From Mycolicibacterium mucogenicum DSM 44124 (GTDB lineage Bacteria > Actinomycetota > Actinomycetes > Mycobacteriales > Mycobacteriaceae), in contig NZ_CP062008.1 in assembly GCF_005670685.2 (NCBI RefSeq), positions 1 to 64,000 on the forward strand: DNA of 64,000 nucleotides, in the 5' to 3' direction. Position 1 is the stretch's first letter. Each line of letters opens with the position of its first letter. Shown one piece after another: positions 30,581-39,195 of the stretch. A program made the translations under genes and the position numbers. The notes beneath the pieces were generated by a model. It was not told the DNA's origin and did no database searches. It saw nothing but the letters and a program-made list of their open reading frames with translations.

Positions 30581-31660
30581 TCAGACACCGACGGCCGTCA
30601 GCCAATCGCTGTAGAAGAGCGCGATTCCGAGGCCGCAGGTGATGGCGGCGATAAGCCAGAATCGGATGGTCAGCGTGGTCTCGGGCCAGCCGATCAGCTC
30701 GAAGTGGTGATGGATCGGCGAGTTCCGGAAAACCCGTCGGCCGGTCGTCCGGAACGAAATGACCTGGATGACCACGGACGTCACCTCGACTACGAACAGG
30801 GTGCCCAGGATGATGGCCAGGATTTCGGTGCGGCTGGTCACCGACAGCCCCGCGATGATGCCGCCCAGCGCCAGCGAACCCGTGTCACCCATGATGATCT
30901 TGGCGGGCGCGGCATTCCACCATAGGAATCCGATGCAGGCGCCGGCAGTCGCTGCCGCGACGAGAGCCAGATCGAGTGGGTCCCGAACGTGATAGCAGCC
31001 GGGTCCGGGCGTGACAGCACACGCGTTTCGAGATTGCCAGAGCGTGATGAGCACGTAAGCCGCGGCCACCATGGTCATGGCACCTGCGGCGAGGCCGTCC
31101 AGGCCGTCGGTGAGGTTGACGGCATTCGACCACGCCGAGACGACGACGATACAGAAGAGCACGAAAACCACGGGCGGCATTGTGAATGCGGCGATTTCAC
31201 GCACGTAGGACAAGTTGGCGCTGCCAGGAGTGAGGCCGTCGGAGTTACGGAACTGGAGCGCAAGTACGCCGAACAGGACTGCCGCAACGAGCTGGCCCAC
31301 GCTCTTGGCCCGCTTGTTCAAGCCGAGGTTGCGTGCGCGCCGCAGCTTCACGTAGTCGTCGGTGAATCCGACCGCGCCCAGCGCGGTGGCGAGCCCGAGG
31401 ACGAGCATCCCCGATGCCGTCGGGCCCTCACCGCCGACTACGAGCCCGGCAAGGGTGGTGGTGAGGTAGCCGGCCCAAATCGCGGTGAGGATCGCCAGGC
31501 CGCCCATCGTCGGCGTGCCTCGTTTTCGCTGGTGGGTTTGCGGGGCTTCGTCGCGGATCGGCTGGCCCAGCCCAAGCTGGGTGAACATCAGGATCAACAC
31601 AGGAGTCAGCAGAATGGCGACTGCCAGGGCCACACCCGCGGCGATGAGTATCCGGGTCAT
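30581..31660 (-). CDS. MraY-like phospho-N-acetylmuramoyl-pentapeptide transferase, likely second copy
   Basis: MraY moves phospho-MurNAc-pentapeptide to undecaprenyl phosphate to make lipid I. The 359-residue protein has about ten transmembrane segments and all the catalytic signatures: [17 protein letters not shown] (Asp pair), [24 protein letters not shown] and the inner HHHFE loop. It looks catalytically intact. It stands alone, not in the division/cell-wall (dcw) cluster where the main mraY normally lies, so this is probably an additional copy. It could be a drug-resistant isoform or part of a glycoconjugate pathway; no neighbour settles this. Confidence 0.85.
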   Translation of the reverse strand: MTRILIAAGVALAVAILLTPVLILMFTQLGLGQPIRDEAPQTHQRKRGTPTMGGLAILTAIWAGYLTTTLAGLVVGGEGPTASGMLVLGLATALGAVGFTDDYVKLRRARNLGLNKRAKSVGQLVAAVLFGVLALQFRNSDGLTPGSANLSYVREIAAFTMPPVVFVLFCIVVVSAWSNAVNLTDGLDGLAAGAMTMVAAAYVLITLWQSRNACAVTPGPGCYHVRDPLDLALVAAATAGACIGFLWWNAAPAKIIMGDTGSLALGGIIAGLSVTSRTEILAIILGTLFVVEVTSVVIQVISFRTTGRRVFRNSPIHHHFELIGWPETTLTIRFWLIAAITCGLGIALFYSDWLTAVGV

Positions 31661-31975
31661 AGGCCCGCGTTGGCCTCTCGCGCCAAGTTCGATCGACAGC
31701 AGTTACACCGCATTGAAACCTTCGCCCCCATCAGGCCAGTATGGCCCGAGGTCCCTGCGACGCCATCGCAAGTTGCGCACGTCGAGTGTCGTTTCTGACG
31801 AAACGCGACCGCGGTGCCTGTCGCGCATCGGGGTGGCTCGCGGTATTCCATTTCTCGCTCTTGCCGGATGTCTGAAGCCGACGTTGGCGATGCACAGGTC
31901 CACGAGTCCGACTGCGGGCCAGGCGATTCGCCGACAGCTGATGGTCTGGGCGGCACCGGTGGATAGGCTCGCGCC
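31661..31975. other. Spacer between the mraY-like gene and the SRPBCC gene
   Basis: These 315 bases hold the divergent promoters of the two flanking genes. A short inverted repeat, GTCGTTTC-TGAC-GAAACGCGAC, is centred near 31798. TAGGCT at about 31964 could be a -10 box for the SRPBCC gene. I see no supported coding sequence. Confidence 0.35.
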
Positions 31976-32431
31976 ATGAAAGGTTCGGTCACCGTCCACA
32001 TGAACGCCCCGGCAGATCAGGTCTGGAACCTGATTGCCGACATTCGCAACACCCCGAAGTACTCGCCGGAAGTGTTCGAGTCCGAGTGGCTGGACGGTGC
32101 AACCGGACCGGCGTTGGGAGCCCTGTTCCGCGGCCACGTCAAGCGCAACGAGATCGGGCCGATCTACTGGACGACGTGCCGTGTCACGGCTTGCGAGCCC
32201 GGTCGCGAGTTCGGCTTCGCGGTGCTCGCCGGCGACAAGGCGGTCAACAATTGGCACTACGCCCTGGCGCCCGCCGGTGACGGCACCGATGTCACCGAGT
32301 CGTTCTGGATGACGCCCGGCCTGCTCGACACCGTGTTCGGCATCTTCGGTGGGCAGCTGCGCACCCGGCGCAACATCCGGGATATGAGGACCACGCTCAA
32401 CCGGATCAAGGCCGAGGTCGAGTCCGTCTGA
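31976..32431 (+). CDS. SRPBCC (START-like) family protein
   Basis: The 151-residue cytoplasmic protein has the SRPBCC ligand-binding fold. It shows the opening VTVHMNAPADQVWNLIADIRNTPKYSPEV, quoted here as its start VTVHMNAPADQVW and later IADIRNTPKYSPEV, a central beta sheet ending in NWHYALAP, and a long C-terminal helix rich in Arg. These proteins bind hydrophobic ligands or act as cyclases; the ligand cannot be predicted. It converges on the dienelactone hydrolase-like gene. Confidence 0.82.
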   Translation: MKGSVTVHMNAPADQVWNLIADIRNTPKYSPEVFESEWLDGATGPALGALFRGHVKRNEIGPIYWTTCRVTACEPGREFGFAVLAGDKAVNNWHYALAPAGDGTDVTESFWMTPGLLDTVFGIFGGQLRTRRNIRDMRTTLNRIKAEVESV

Positions 32432-32444
32432 TCCCCGTCACTGT

Positions 32445-33026
32445 CTATTTTACGAATTCCAGCAGCCGGCTGAGCATCAATCCCGCGGCGTCCCCGTCGT
32501 ACTCATTGGGCAGCGAGGCGTCGCTGAACAGGTGGCCCCGCACATCGGGGTAGACGAAATGCTCGAACCGAGCGCCGCCGGCCCGCACTGATGCACCGAG
32601 TGCCGCGACCTCGTCGGGTTCGCGAAACGGATCGTGTTCACCTTCGTGGACCTGGACCGGCACGGTATCCGGCCAGGAGCTCACGCCGAACCAATGGGGC
32701 GATACCGCGCCGTGCAGTCCGATGAGGCCGCGGGCGCCCGGGCGGGTGGCAGCGAGATAGACGGCGGACGCCGCACCCATCGACAACCCCGCGTACACCA
32801 CCTCGGCGGGCAGGTCGGCGACCGCGGCAGCAGCCTTCTCGAGGAGGGCCTCATCGCCGCCCAGCGACTGGACATAGGCGAAGGCGGGTTCGTATCCGTC
32901 GAATGACGCGCCGTCGAACAGGTCGATGACGTGCACGGTGTGACCGGCCGCCGCCAGCCTGGCGGCGATGTCGCGGACACCCGCGCGTACGCCCAGCACC
33001 GAATGGAACAGCACGATCTCAGTCAT
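32445..33026 (-). CDS. Dienelactone hydrolase-like alpha/beta hydrolase
   Basis: The 193-residue protein has an alpha/beta hydrolase fold with nucleophile elbow GLSMG (Ser). The Asp lies in EGEHDPF and the His in DVRGHLFSD, a full triad. True dienelactone hydrolases use Cys as nucleophile, so an esterase-type activity is more likely. The start MTEIVLFHS at 33026 is chosen over a longer upstream frame with no family support. It ends 13 bases from the converging SRPBCC gene. Confidence 0.85.
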   Translation of the reverse strand: MTEIVLFHSVLGVRAGVRDIAARLAAAGHTVHVIDLFDGASFDGYEPAFAYVQSLGGDEALLEKAAAAVADLPAEVVYAGLSMGAASAVYLAATRPGARGLIGLHGAVSPHWFGVSSWPDTVPVQVHEGEHDPFREPDEVAALGASVRAGGARFEHFVYPDVRGHLFSDASLPNEYDGDAAGLMLSRLLEFVK

Positions 33027-33207
33027 GGTCACCCCCGCTCTCGGCCAGGGTATGCCCGATCGGCGACGCGGCGCCGGCGGGAAGTGAACGGCTCTGACCG
33101 CTGAATCTTTGATTTGTGCGAGGAAACGGTCTGATCGACCGGGCAACCCTTCCTGACCGCGATTCCCGCGCCCACACTCGGTGCACGAGCTGGGGAAGGG
33201 GATCGGC

Positions 33208-33606
33208 GTGAAGGCACAGATCGTCCACGAAATCCCGGCGCCCGTGTGGGTCGCGCCCGAGCCCGGTGTCGATTGGCGGACCGTCGTGGAGGCGACGGCG
33301 GCATCGTGGAGCCGCCCGACGGTCTTGCAGTGGACCACTGAGGTCGACGACGACGGCACGCACCACCGCAGTGAGCGCTATGACATCTCACAGCAGTCCT
33401 TGCCGGATTTACCGAAGTATGTGCTAACCGGCTATGGCTTGGACTTCATGAGCGGCAGCGTGGACTTTCTGAAGTCGGTCGCCGATGGACACCACGAGCG
33501 GATGACGCGCCGTCAGCGGTGGAGCGGGCTGGATCCACACGCCGCGCGGGGTGACCACTGCGAGCCGCCGCTGTGGATGGGCGGGTACGCCATCGGCGCG
33601 ACCTAG
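33208..33606 (+). CDS. Hypothetical protein, about 132 residues
   Basis: GTG at 33208 follows GGGAAGGGG at good spacing and opens a frame to 33606. The product is rich in Trp, His and charged residues (PAPVWVAPEPGVDWR near the start, HHERMTRRQRWSG later) and has no signal or membrane segment. I do not recognise it. It is 63 bases ahead of the SDR gene on the same strand and may share its transcript. Codon use is less strongly GC-biased than in neighbours, so it is only moderately supported. Confidence 0.5.
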   Translation: MKAQIVHEIPAPVWVAPEPGVDWRTVVEATAASWSRPTVLQWTTEVDDDGTHHRSERYDISQQSLPDLPKYVLTGYGLDFMSGSVDFLKSVADGHHERMTRRQRWSGLDPHAARGDHCEPPLWMGGYAIGAT

Positions 33607-33669
33607 CCACAAGTGACCGCATGGTAATATCGGCGTCGTCCCGGTGAGAACACCGCGTGGGAGGAAGCC

Positions 33670-34503
33670 ATGTCCATTCGCAAGGCCGTGACCGGTCTGG
33701 TCCAGCGCCGCACCCTGTTGCCCGAGCGACTCGACGCCGCACTGGCCGGCCCGGGCCGTGATGTCAGCGATCTGACCATCGTCGTAACGGGCGCATCGGC
33801 CGGTATCGGCCGGCAGGCGGTCACTCAGCTGCGCGCCCGCGGCGCCACCGTCATCGCTGTTGCCCGCCGTGAGGAAGAACTGCGGACGCTCGCCGCCGAG
33901 ACCGGATGCTCTTGGCGCACTTGTGATCTCGCTGACCAGGACGCCACCGCGCGCCTGCTGGCGGACCTCGCCGACGAACGCGTGGATGTCTTGGTGAACA
34001 ACGCAGGCCACTCCATCCGCCGCAGCATCGCCGACGCCACCGACCGTCTGCACGACTACCAGCGCACGATGTCCCTCAACTACCTGGCGGCCGTCCAGCT
34101 GAGTCTGGGTCTTCTGCCGGGCATGATCGAGCGTGGCCGTGGCCAGATCGTCAACGTCTGCACCTGGGGCCTGCACGCCAACACGTTTCCGCGCTTCTCG
34201 GCGTACGCCGCCTCCAAGAGCGCGCTGGCGATCTTCGGCCGTAGCCTGAACGCGGAGCGGCCCCACCCCGGCATCAGCGCGACCAACGTCTACTTCCCGC
34301 TCGTCCGCACCGAAATGATCGCGCCCACAGCCGAATACGAGGATGCTCCGGCACTGTCAGCGGAAGAGGCCGGACGCTGGATCGTGCGGGCCGTCACCCA
34401 TCAGCCGGTGGAGGTCAGCCCCGCGGTGCTGCGCGCGGTCCTGCCGACGATCGACCTCATCTCCCCCGCTACGGCGGACCGGGCTCTCGCGGCCCTCACC
34501 TAG
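33670..34503 (+). CDS. Short-chain dehydrogenase/reductase (SDR)
   Basis: The 277-residue oxidoreductase has the NAD(P)-binding motif TGASAGIG near residue 40, then NNAG near 111. The catalytic Tyr-Lys lies in YAASKSALAIFG near residue 178. The usual catalytic Ser position ahead of it reads VNVCTWG, so Thr or Cys replaces the normal Ser, which is unusual. An N-terminal extension of about 35 residues precedes the Rossmann core. It leads a group with the frameshifted gene at 34533. Substrate unknown. Confidence 0.88.
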   Translation: MSIRKAVTGLVQRRTLLPERLDAALAGPGRDVSDLTIVVTGASAGIGRQAVTQLRARGATVIAVARREEELRTLAAETGCSWRTCDLADQDATARLLADLADERVDVLVNNAGHSIRRSIADATDRLHDYQRTMSLNYLAAVQLSLGLLPGMIERGRGQIVNVCTWGLHANTFPRFSAYAASKSALAIFGRSLNAERPHPGISATNVYFPLVRTEMIAPTAEYEDAPALSAEEAGRWIVRAVTHQPVEVSPAVLRAVLPTIDLISPATADRALAALT

Positions 34504-34532
34504 TCGCCGATCGCACATCAGACAAGGACGCC

Positions 34533-35587
34533 ATGAAGACGCACCCCATCTCTCGTACGCTGTCGCGCGTCGTCATCGACGGCGTGCTGCCGCTGGTCGA
34601 CAGTCGCCTGCCCGCGTCGCGCAAGCCGTTCGACGCCCCGGAGATTCTCAAGCCCCACGACTCCTCACGTGCCTGGGGCGTCACGCATTTCGGCGTATTC
34701 GTGCCGGACCTACCAGAGCCCTACCGCTATCTCAACACCATGACGCTGCTGGGTGCGTCGGGCGCCGAACTGTTCGACCTCGATCATCTGGCAGCCTCCG
34801 ACGCGCGCGACACCACCACGGTCTTCTCGTCGACCGCGCACGCGGATCAGCGGTTCTACCGTGCGTACGACATGAGGACCGACTGTCGATTCACCGCCGA
34901 TGGCAGCCAGTTGCGCTGGGCCGACGACCTGGCCATCGACGTGGCGATGCCGCACGTCGTCGTCCGCGGCCGCTATCCACCGTTCGATGTCGACCTCAAA
35001 CTTGATGTCACAGAACAGGTTTCGTACTTCGTGAAGTCGCCGATCTACGACCACCTGAGCCTGCTCGCCCCTACACCGGCACCGTCGACGGGGTGGCGGT
35101 CAGTGGGCTCGGCACCTTCGAGTACGCGAGAATCCGCACGCACCAAGCACTTACGCGCCGGCCGGTACCGGCCCAGCTCAAGCTGCCGCTGGACTTCTTC
35201 ACCTACCAGATCATCAACATCGACGAGCGCACGCAGGTGTTGCTGACCGACGTCCGCGCGCGTGGCCGGACCGCCTGCAAGCTGGCGCACGTGCGGGTCC
35301 TCGGCGGCGAGACCGAGGTGTACTCCGACGTCCACTTCGCGGTCACCGAGTACGGCGAGCCGCTGGTCGATGACCGTGGAAACACCATGCGGCGGCCCCG
35401 CAAGTTCAAGTGGTCGGTCCGCGATGGTGACCGGGAAATCCTCGCCCTGATCGGGACGGTCGACTCGCCGTGGCGCCTCGGCCACGGACCGGGATACGTC
35501 GCCGCATACTCCTATACCGGTACCTGGGGTACCGGATCGGTCTCGGGCAGTGCGTATCTCGAGTGGATCGACGTTCAGCCGAACTGA
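34533..35587 (+). pseudogene. Uncharacterised gene broken by a one-base frameshift
   Basis: Two overlapping frames make one protein of about 351 residues. The first runs from ATG 34533 to VKSPIYDHLSLLAP. The second then continues as YTGTVDGVAVSGLGTFEY and ends at 35587 with SGSAYLEWIDVQPN. They join if one C is added to the run of four C at 35068-35071. Both halves have coding-type codon use and complementary content, so this is either a real inactivating deletion or a sequencing error in a short homopolymer. The protein looks beta-rich, without signal peptide. I cannot name the family with confidence. It follows the SDR gene by 29 bases. Confidence 0.8.
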
Positions 35588-35658
35588 ATCGGCCCGTTCG
35601 TCCCAGGCAACGGTCAACTCCGGGACAGAGGTGCCTGCCACCTGATTAGGCTGTCCCG

Positions 35659-36306
35659 ATGACCACGCGTCCCGTCACCGGCAGAACTGGCACCAAGGGT
35701 GTGCCGCGCGGTGAGCGCGAGCAGCTGATCGTCGAGGCCGCGATCGCCGAATTCAGCCGGGCCACGTACGCGGGTGCGTCGCTGGCCGCCATCGCCGCGC
35801 AGGCCGACGTCTCCAAGACCCTGATCATCAGTTACTTCGGATCCAAAGAGGCGGTCTACGCCGCGTGCGTCACCAAGATCGGCACCCAGATCGAGCAGGC
35901 GGTCGCCGACGTGCTGAATTCCCCCGATCACCTGGCCGGGGCCGGCGCCGCCGCCGGCGAGCCGGTGCTGGCCGCCATCTTCACGACGTTCGAGGGGCAC
36001 CCGGGCGACTGGCATGTGCTGTTCGACCGGTCGGTCCCCAATGGCCCGGCGCGGGATGCGGCGCGTGAGCAGCGGACGATCCTGCGCCAGCAGGCGTTCG
36101 CGGGGGTGTCGCGGTCGCTCGGTGGTGTCGGCCTGACCGATCCCGTCGACCTGGTGGCCGCCACCGGCGTCTGGGAACACATGGTGTCGGCGCTCATGCT
36201 GTTCTGGCGCAATCATCCCGAGGAGTCCGCAGCCGCGATGGTCGCCCGCGCCCACCGCGTCCTGGCGGCCATGGCCGGGCACACGCTGGACAGCGTGCGG
36301 CGCTAG
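35659..36306 (+). CDS. TetR-family transcriptional regulator
   Basis: The 215-residue protein has an N-terminal helix-turn-helix (about residues 15-65; ASLAAIAAQADVSKTLIISYF, i.e. the ASLAAIAAQADVSK helix followed by YFGSKEAVYAA). A helical ligand-binding domain follows. It ends in a CTAG that is also the stop of the converging SnoaL-like gene, a two-gene tail overlap. It probably regulates the SDR gene group just upstream, but no operator is evident there. Confidence 0.88.
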   Translation: MTTRPVTGRTGTKGVPRGEREQLIVEAAIAEFSRATYAGASLAAIAAQADVSKTLIISYFGSKEAVYAACVTKIGTQIEQAVADVLNSPDHLAGAGAAAGEPVLAAIFTTFEGHPGDWHVLFDRSVPNGPARDAAREQRTILRQQAFAGVSRSLGGVGLTDPVDLVAATGVWEHMVSALMLFWRNHPEESAAAMVARAHRVLAAMAGHTLDSVRR

Positions 36307-36800
36307 GTCGGGATCCGTCCGGCGATACCGTCCGCCAACAACCGGCGGGGCGGCTCGGTCCCGTCGAGGAGCCGCGTGACGCGTTTGACGATCTGCCACC
36401 CGTGTGGCGCCTCGGCGGCGCGGCGGAGATGGAAGTGGCTGACGCCGGCCCGGACGGCCTCGTAAGTTGTTGCGCGCCTGAGCAACAGCGTCGACTCGCA
36501 CACCGCGACCGCCTCATCACCGTGGACGGTGACGACGGCGGGACTCAGGAAGTGGACGCACCCGGTGGTGATGAAGCCTTGATGACCGGGTGAGCGCACC
36601 ATCGCCGCGACGTCGTCGGGCCCTGTCATGAGCCAGTTCTCGACGTCGTACACCCCGTCGGGTGCCCACATGGCGGCGACGGCCTCGGCCTCGCCGGCGT
36701 CGACGAGCGGGCCGTAGGAAGCGATCATCCGCTCGATGGCGCGTTCGTCTTCGATGCGGGACAACCGCGCTTCGAGGTCGGCCAGCCGCTGGTCGGTCAT
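36303..36800 (-). CDS. SnoaL/NTF2-like protein
   Basis: The 165-residue protein has the NTF2-like cone fold of SnoaL-type cyclases, dehydratases and ring-hydroxylating subunits. An opening helix (RLADLEARLSRIEDERAIER) leads to the typical motif YGPLVDAGEAEAVAAMWAPDGVYD. Its ATG overlaps the stop codon of the upstream LLM gene as ATGA, so the two are translationally coupled. Catalytic residues cannot be assigned. Confidence 0.8.
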   Translation of the reverse strand: MTDQRLADLEARLSRIEDERAIERMIASYGPLVDAGEAEAVAAMWAPDGVYDVENWLMTGPDDVAAMVRSPGHQGFITTGCVHFLSPAVVTVHGDEAVAVCESTLLLRRATTYEAVRAGVSHFHLRRAAEAPHGWQIVKRVTRLLDGTEPPRRLLADGIAGRIPT

Positions 36801-37663
36801 CGCGACTCCGTGGTCAACAGGTTCGTCAGGTCCGCCAGGGCGCCGAGTTGTTCGCAGCAGTGCGCCGCCGAACGCGAGGCGATCACGCATGTCGCGGCCG
36901 TCGCTCCCGCGTCTTCGAGCGCACCGAGTTCATCGAGCGTCTGTTGCGGCGCACCCATCGGATCCAGCGGCCGTGTGGCGAGCGCGATGTCGAAGTCCTC
37001 GGGAAGTTCCACGGCGCCAAGCATTGTCGCGATCTCGGCGGCTGAGAGGCCGAACGGCATCCAGCCGTCACCGAGCTCGACGGCGCGGCGCAGCGACCGG
37101 CGGGTCCGGCCGCCGACCCAGATGGGCACCCGGTATTGCAGCGCGCAGGGATCCATGACGACCGAGTCGTACGTGTAGTGATCACCTTGATGCACTGGAT
37201 GATTGGTGGACAGCGCCCCTCGCAGCGCCGCCATCGCCTCGTCCGCGCGGGCGCCCCGGTCGTCCCAGGCTGCCCCCAACAGATCGAACTCCTCGCGCAA
37301 TGACCCGACGCCGACACCGAGGATCAACCGGCCACCGCTGACCTGGTCGAGGGTGCCGTAGCGCTTGGCGATCTCGAGCGGGTGGTGGTAACCCAGCACC
37401 AGCACCGAGGTCGCCAACCGGATCCGCGATGTGCGGCCGGCGATGAATGCCAAGGTGGCCAACGGATCCCAGTACGTCGCCCCTCGGGTGGCCGCGACAT
37501 CTGTTGGTACAACGACATGTTCAGAGCACGTGAGGTAGTCGACGCCGAGCAGGTCGGCGACGGCGGCGATCTCACCGATCTCGGCGGCCCCGGCGGTCGC
37601 CTCCCATGCCGACGCGGTGGCGGGAACCTGGATGACCACCGGCGTCTGCAGACCTATCCGCAT
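36797..37663 (-). CDS. LLM-class F420-dependent oxidoreductase
   Basis: The 288-residue luciferase-like TIM-barrel protein has SEHVVVP near residue 47, TSVLVLGYHHPLEIAK near 85 and the family hallmark GRLILGVGVGSLREEF. WVGGRTRRSLRRAVELGDGW lies near the end. Such enzymes use deazaflavin F420 in mycobacteria. It is coupled to the SnoaL-like gene by an ATGA overlap and transcribed divergently from the SDR at 37748. The operator palindrome lies in the 84-base spacer between them. Confidence 0.87.
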   Translation of the reverse strand: MRIGLQTPVVIQVPATASAWEATAGAAEIGEIAAVADLLGVDYLTCSEHVVVPTDVAATRGATYWDPLATLAFIAGRTSRIRLATSVLVLGYHHPLEIAKRYGTLDQVSGGRLILGVGVGSLREEFDLLGAAWDDRGARADEAMAALRGALSTNHPVHQGDHYTYDSVVMDPCALQYRVPIWVGGRTRRSLRRAVELGDGWMPFGLSAAEIATMLGAVELPEDFDIALATRPLDPMGAPQQTLDELGALEDAGATAATCVIASRSAAHCCEQLGALADLTNLLTTESR

Positions 37664-37716
37664 GCGTGCGCCCTTCCGAACTGGCGTCTGGATCGGCTAC
37701 CCTCGGACGCAGAAAA

Positions 37717-37732
37717 CTAAAATGAATTTTAG
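37717..37732. promoter_or_regulatory. Operator-like palindrome in a divergent promoter
   Basis: CTAAAAT-GA-ATTTTAG is a perfect 7-bp inverted repeat with a 2-base spacer, AT-rich within a GC-rich region. It lies in the 84-base gap between the LLM oxidoreductase gene (minus) and the SDR gene (plus). Such palindromes are typical TetR operators, and a TetR gene ends this plus-strand operon, so both operons may be controlled together. The link is inferred. Confidence 0.7.
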
Positions 37733-37747
37733 ATATGGAGCGAGAAC

Positions 37748-38572
37748 TTGTCTAGCGAGGACCCCCTGCAGCTACAGCAGTACGGGCCGTGTGCTGTCAT
37801 CGCCGGTGGCTCGGAAGGCGTCGGCGCCGAGTTCGCGGCGCTGCTCGCCCAGGCCGGCATCAACCTGGTGCTGATCGCGCGCAAGCCCGGCCCGTTGCAG
37901 GCCACCGCCGCGAGGTGTCGGGAGTCGGGCGTCGAGGTACGCGAACTGACCGTCGACCTGACCACCGACGACGGCGTCGACCAGATCATCAGCGCCACAG
38001 CCGATCTGGAGGTGGGTCTCCTCATCTACAACGCCGGCGCCAACACCCACAGCGCGGAATTCCTCGACGGCGACCTGACGGAATTCCAGCGCGTCATCGA
38101 CCTGAACGTCACCACTCCCCTGCGATTGGTACACCACTTCGGCGCGTCGATGCGCGAGCGCCGCCGCGGCGGGCTGATGCTGGTCGGCTCGCTCTCCGGA
38201 CACCTCGGCTCAGCGCGGCACACCGTGTACGGCGGCGTGAAGGCGTTCAGCCGGATCTACGCCGAGGGGCTCTGGCTGGAGCTGCGCGAGCACAACGTGC
38301 ACGTCCTCGAACTCGTGCTCGGCCTCACCAGGACACCGGCGATGGAGCGCGTCGGCCTCAACTTCGACATCCCCGGGATGCCCGCGTCCGATCCCGCTGA
38401 CGTCGCCCGCGAAGGCCTGGCGAATCTCGCGAACGGACCGGTGCACATCATCTCGACGCACGCCGCCAATCCGGCGGTGCACGCCACCGCCGATCGCGAC
38501 AAGGTGCTGCTGGCGTCACACGCGATGATTCAGAAGATGTTGCAGGGCACTCCTTCTGGGCCACCGGACTAG
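37748..38572 (+). CDS. Short-chain dehydrogenase/reductase (SDR)
   Basis: The 274-residue protein has a Rossmann start AVIAGGSEGVGAEFA (a variant of TGxxxGIG), NAGANTHS near residue 98 and the catalytic set GSLSG with YGGVKAFSRIYAEGL. It starts at TTG 37748. It begins a plus-strand operon with a TetR regulator 2 bases downstream and a SnoaL-like gene after that. It mirrors the SDR/SnoaL/TetR content at 33.7-37.7 kb, suggesting related pathways. Substrate unknown; steroid- or lipid-like substrates are common for such sets in mycobacteria. Confidence 0.87.
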   Translation: MSSEDPLQLQQYGPCAVIAGGSEGVGAEFAALLAQAGINLVLIARKPGPLQATAARCRESGVEVRELTVDLTTDDGVDQIISATADLEVGLLIYNAGANTHSAEFLDGDLTEFQRVIDLNVTTPLRLVHHFGASMRERRRGGLMLVGSLSGHLGSARHTVYGGVKAFSRIYAEGLWLELREHNVHVLELVLGLTRTPAMERVGLNFDIPGMPASDPADVAREGLANLANGPVHIISTHAANPAVHATADRDKVLLASHAMIQKMLQGTPSGPPD

Positions 38573-38574
38573 CC

Positions 38575-39195
38575 ATGCCCCGAGCACCACTCGACCGGGA
38601 ACCGGCGACGCCGAAGACCCCCGCGCAGATCGACCGCTGCGAACGCATCCTCGCCACCGCCGCGCGCCTCGGCGCGCGCCTCGGCCTCGAGGAAGTCCGC
38701 ATGCAGGACGTGGCGGACCAGTCGGCGGTCTCGATCACCACCGTCTACCGCTACTACCCCACCAAGCATCATCTGTTCGCCGCGTTGCTGTTTCACTACA
38801 CCCAGGCGGCGTCGCCGCCGGGCCCCACCACGGGCGATCCCGTCGCGGACGTCACCGAACTCATGGTCGGCATCATCCGAGCCATGCTCAGCCGTCCGCA
38901 GTTGGCCCGCGCCATGATCACGTCGGTCAACGCCAGGCGCGCCGAGTCGACGGCCGGCGGCGACTACAACCTGCGGCGGAACATCCTCGGCGTCGCGGGC
39001 ATCGCGGCGCCCACTCCCGATCAGACGCAGATCGCGCTTCTGCTCGAGCAGTGCGCGTACGGCATCCTGTCGTGGGCCATCACCGGGGAGACGACACCCG
39101 AGCAGGCCGAGCGCGACATGCGCCGGGCCTGCGAACTGCTCTTGGCGCCCTGGCGCGGACGGACCCGAACCCGACGAAACGAAGGCAACCGATGA
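38575..39195 (+). CDS. TetR-family transcriptional regulator
   Basis: The 206-residue regulator has a helix-turn-helix with VRMQDVADQSAVSITTVYRY (about residues 41-60) and the following YPTKHHLFAALL. A helical ligand domain follows. It starts 2 bases after the SDR stop and ends in an ATGA overlap with the SnoaL-like gene. It is the likeliest protein to bind the palindrome at 37717-37732 and control its own operon and the divergent LLM operon. Confidence 0.9.
   Translation: MPRAPLDREPATPKTPAQIDRCERILATAARLGARLGLEEVRMQDVADQSAVSITTVYRYYPTKHHLFAALLFHYTQAASPPGPTTGDPVADVTELMVGIIRAMLSRPQLARAMITSVNARRAESTAGGDYNLRRNILGVAGIAAPTPDQTQIALLLEQCAYGILSWAITGETTPEQAERDMRRACELLLAPWRGRTRTRRNEGNR

Noticed and set aside
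26305..30600. Phage or integrative element inserted at tRNA-Leu
   Set aside because: No integrase, excisionase, phage structural gene or second copy of the tRNA 3' end could be found in the following sequence.
35093..35587. Second half of the frameshifted gene as an independent gene starting at GTG 35093
   Set aside because: No ribosome site precedes it and the sequence continues smoothly from the upstream frame once one base is restored.
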